DNA of 61,457 bases, taken from contig CANQAV010000010.1 of the NCBI GenBank assembly GCA_947589425.1, positions 1 to 61,457 on the forward strand, in the 5' to 3' direction. The DNA comes from Candidatus Gastranaerophilales bacterium (lineage in GTDB: Bacteria; Cyanobacteriota; Vampirovibrionia; Gastranaerophilales; Gastranaerophilaceae). A program made the translations under genes and the position numbers. Shown here in pieces: positions 61,302 through 61,457 of the stretch. The notes beneath the pieces were generated by a model. It saw only the letters and a program-made list of their open reading frames with translations. It was not told the origin of the DNA and did no database searches. Numbering within the stretch: position 1 is the first letter of the stretch; each line of letters starts with the position of its first letter.

Positions 61302-61457
61302 TGCGTTTCGAGGCTACGCCTCAGTATAACCTTTCAGGACAGTTTGGATGTGTCTTTGTTAGCTATGATGCTGAAACATTGGGAGTTTAAGGCGAGTTTA
61401 TAGTGTTGAGATTTATCGGACTATTCTTGCACTTTTGTCCCAATTTTTGCACTAATT
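61302..61457. other. Right-edge region without a supported gene
   Basis: 156 bases with a small inverted repeat GAGGC-TAC-GCCTC (61310-61322). Neither strand gives a convincing reading frame, and a partial gene beyond the edge cannot be excluded. Confidence 0.4.

Noticed and set aside
1-61457. CRISPR array
   Set aside because: No regularly spaced repeats of 24-40 bases with unique spacers; the rplF-rplR repeats are two-copy and unevenly spaced.
1-61457. Prophage or transposon
   Set aside because: No transposase, integrase-type att repeats, capsid or tail genes seen; the single tyrosine recombinase is Xer-like and the small superinfection-immunity-type protein stands alone.
61302-61457. Partial gene at the right edge
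   Set aside because: No frame on either strand shows family-like sequence in the 156 visible bases.

Overview
The window is 61 kb of A+T-rich bacterial chromosome, densely packed with housekeeping genes. Several features point to a Gram-negative-type, non-photosynthetic relative of the Cyanobacteria (Vampirovibrionia/'Melainabacteria', perhaps Gastranaerophilales): an LdpA-like ferredoxin-domain protein and a DUF3326 protein (both families otherwise known mainly from cyanobacteria), KdsC and MsbA-type envelope genes, no visible photosynthesis or flagellar genes, many TPR proteins, and lineage-style hypothetical proteins. The placement is an inference from gene content; no 16S gene lies in the window.

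Layout. 1-3.6 kb: 3' part of an acidic protein, then a leftward SPOR/DUF366/queC/HEAT cluster. 3.7-12 kb: rightward dnaG-rpoD, then gmk-coaBC-nif3-aroC-aroK-aroB with tightly coupled starts and stops. 11.8-24.4 kb: TPR protein, a small-protein pair, spmA-spmB, a leftward chain hpt-tilS-ldpA-lysC-TPR-kdsC-membrane protein-TPR, and a gshB-like gene. 24.4-33.4 kb: a membrane-associated unknown, SIMPL protein, queA, gcvPB, tRNA-Arg, a DnaJ variant, queE, a PLP decarboxylase. 33.4-42.5 kb: a leftward ribosomal-protein operon in canonical order from rpsJ to rplR, interrupted by an internal terminator-like hairpin (rpsN/rpsH) and a 662-bp repeat- and hairpin-filled spacer (rplF/rplR). 42.6-47.1 kb: a kinase-fold-like protein, paired half-size CHR transporters, a Xer recombinase. 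47.2-61.3 kb: tsaE-tsaB, small membrane protein, pseudopilin, DUF3326-holB-holA-glucokinase, a spermidine-synthase-like protein, an EndoQ-UvrD fusion, tRNA-Gln, an orphan histidine kinase, an MsbA-like ABC exporter and tRNA-Val.

The genes cover replication and transcription (dnaG, rpoD, holA, holB), translation and tRNA modification (ribosomal proteins, tilS, tsaB, tsaE, queA, queC, queE), the shikimate pathway and aspartate kinase, CoA and nucleotide metabolism, and envelope biogenesis.

The most unusual points are: the repeat/hairpin element between rplF and rplR; the single-polypeptide EndoQ-nuclease/UvrD-helicase; an LdpA homologue in an apparently non-photosynthetic genome; an atypical kinase-like protein; and a recurrent architecture in which the -10 box lies only a few bases before the ATG, suggesting leaderless or near-leaderless mRNAs at several transcription-unit heads.
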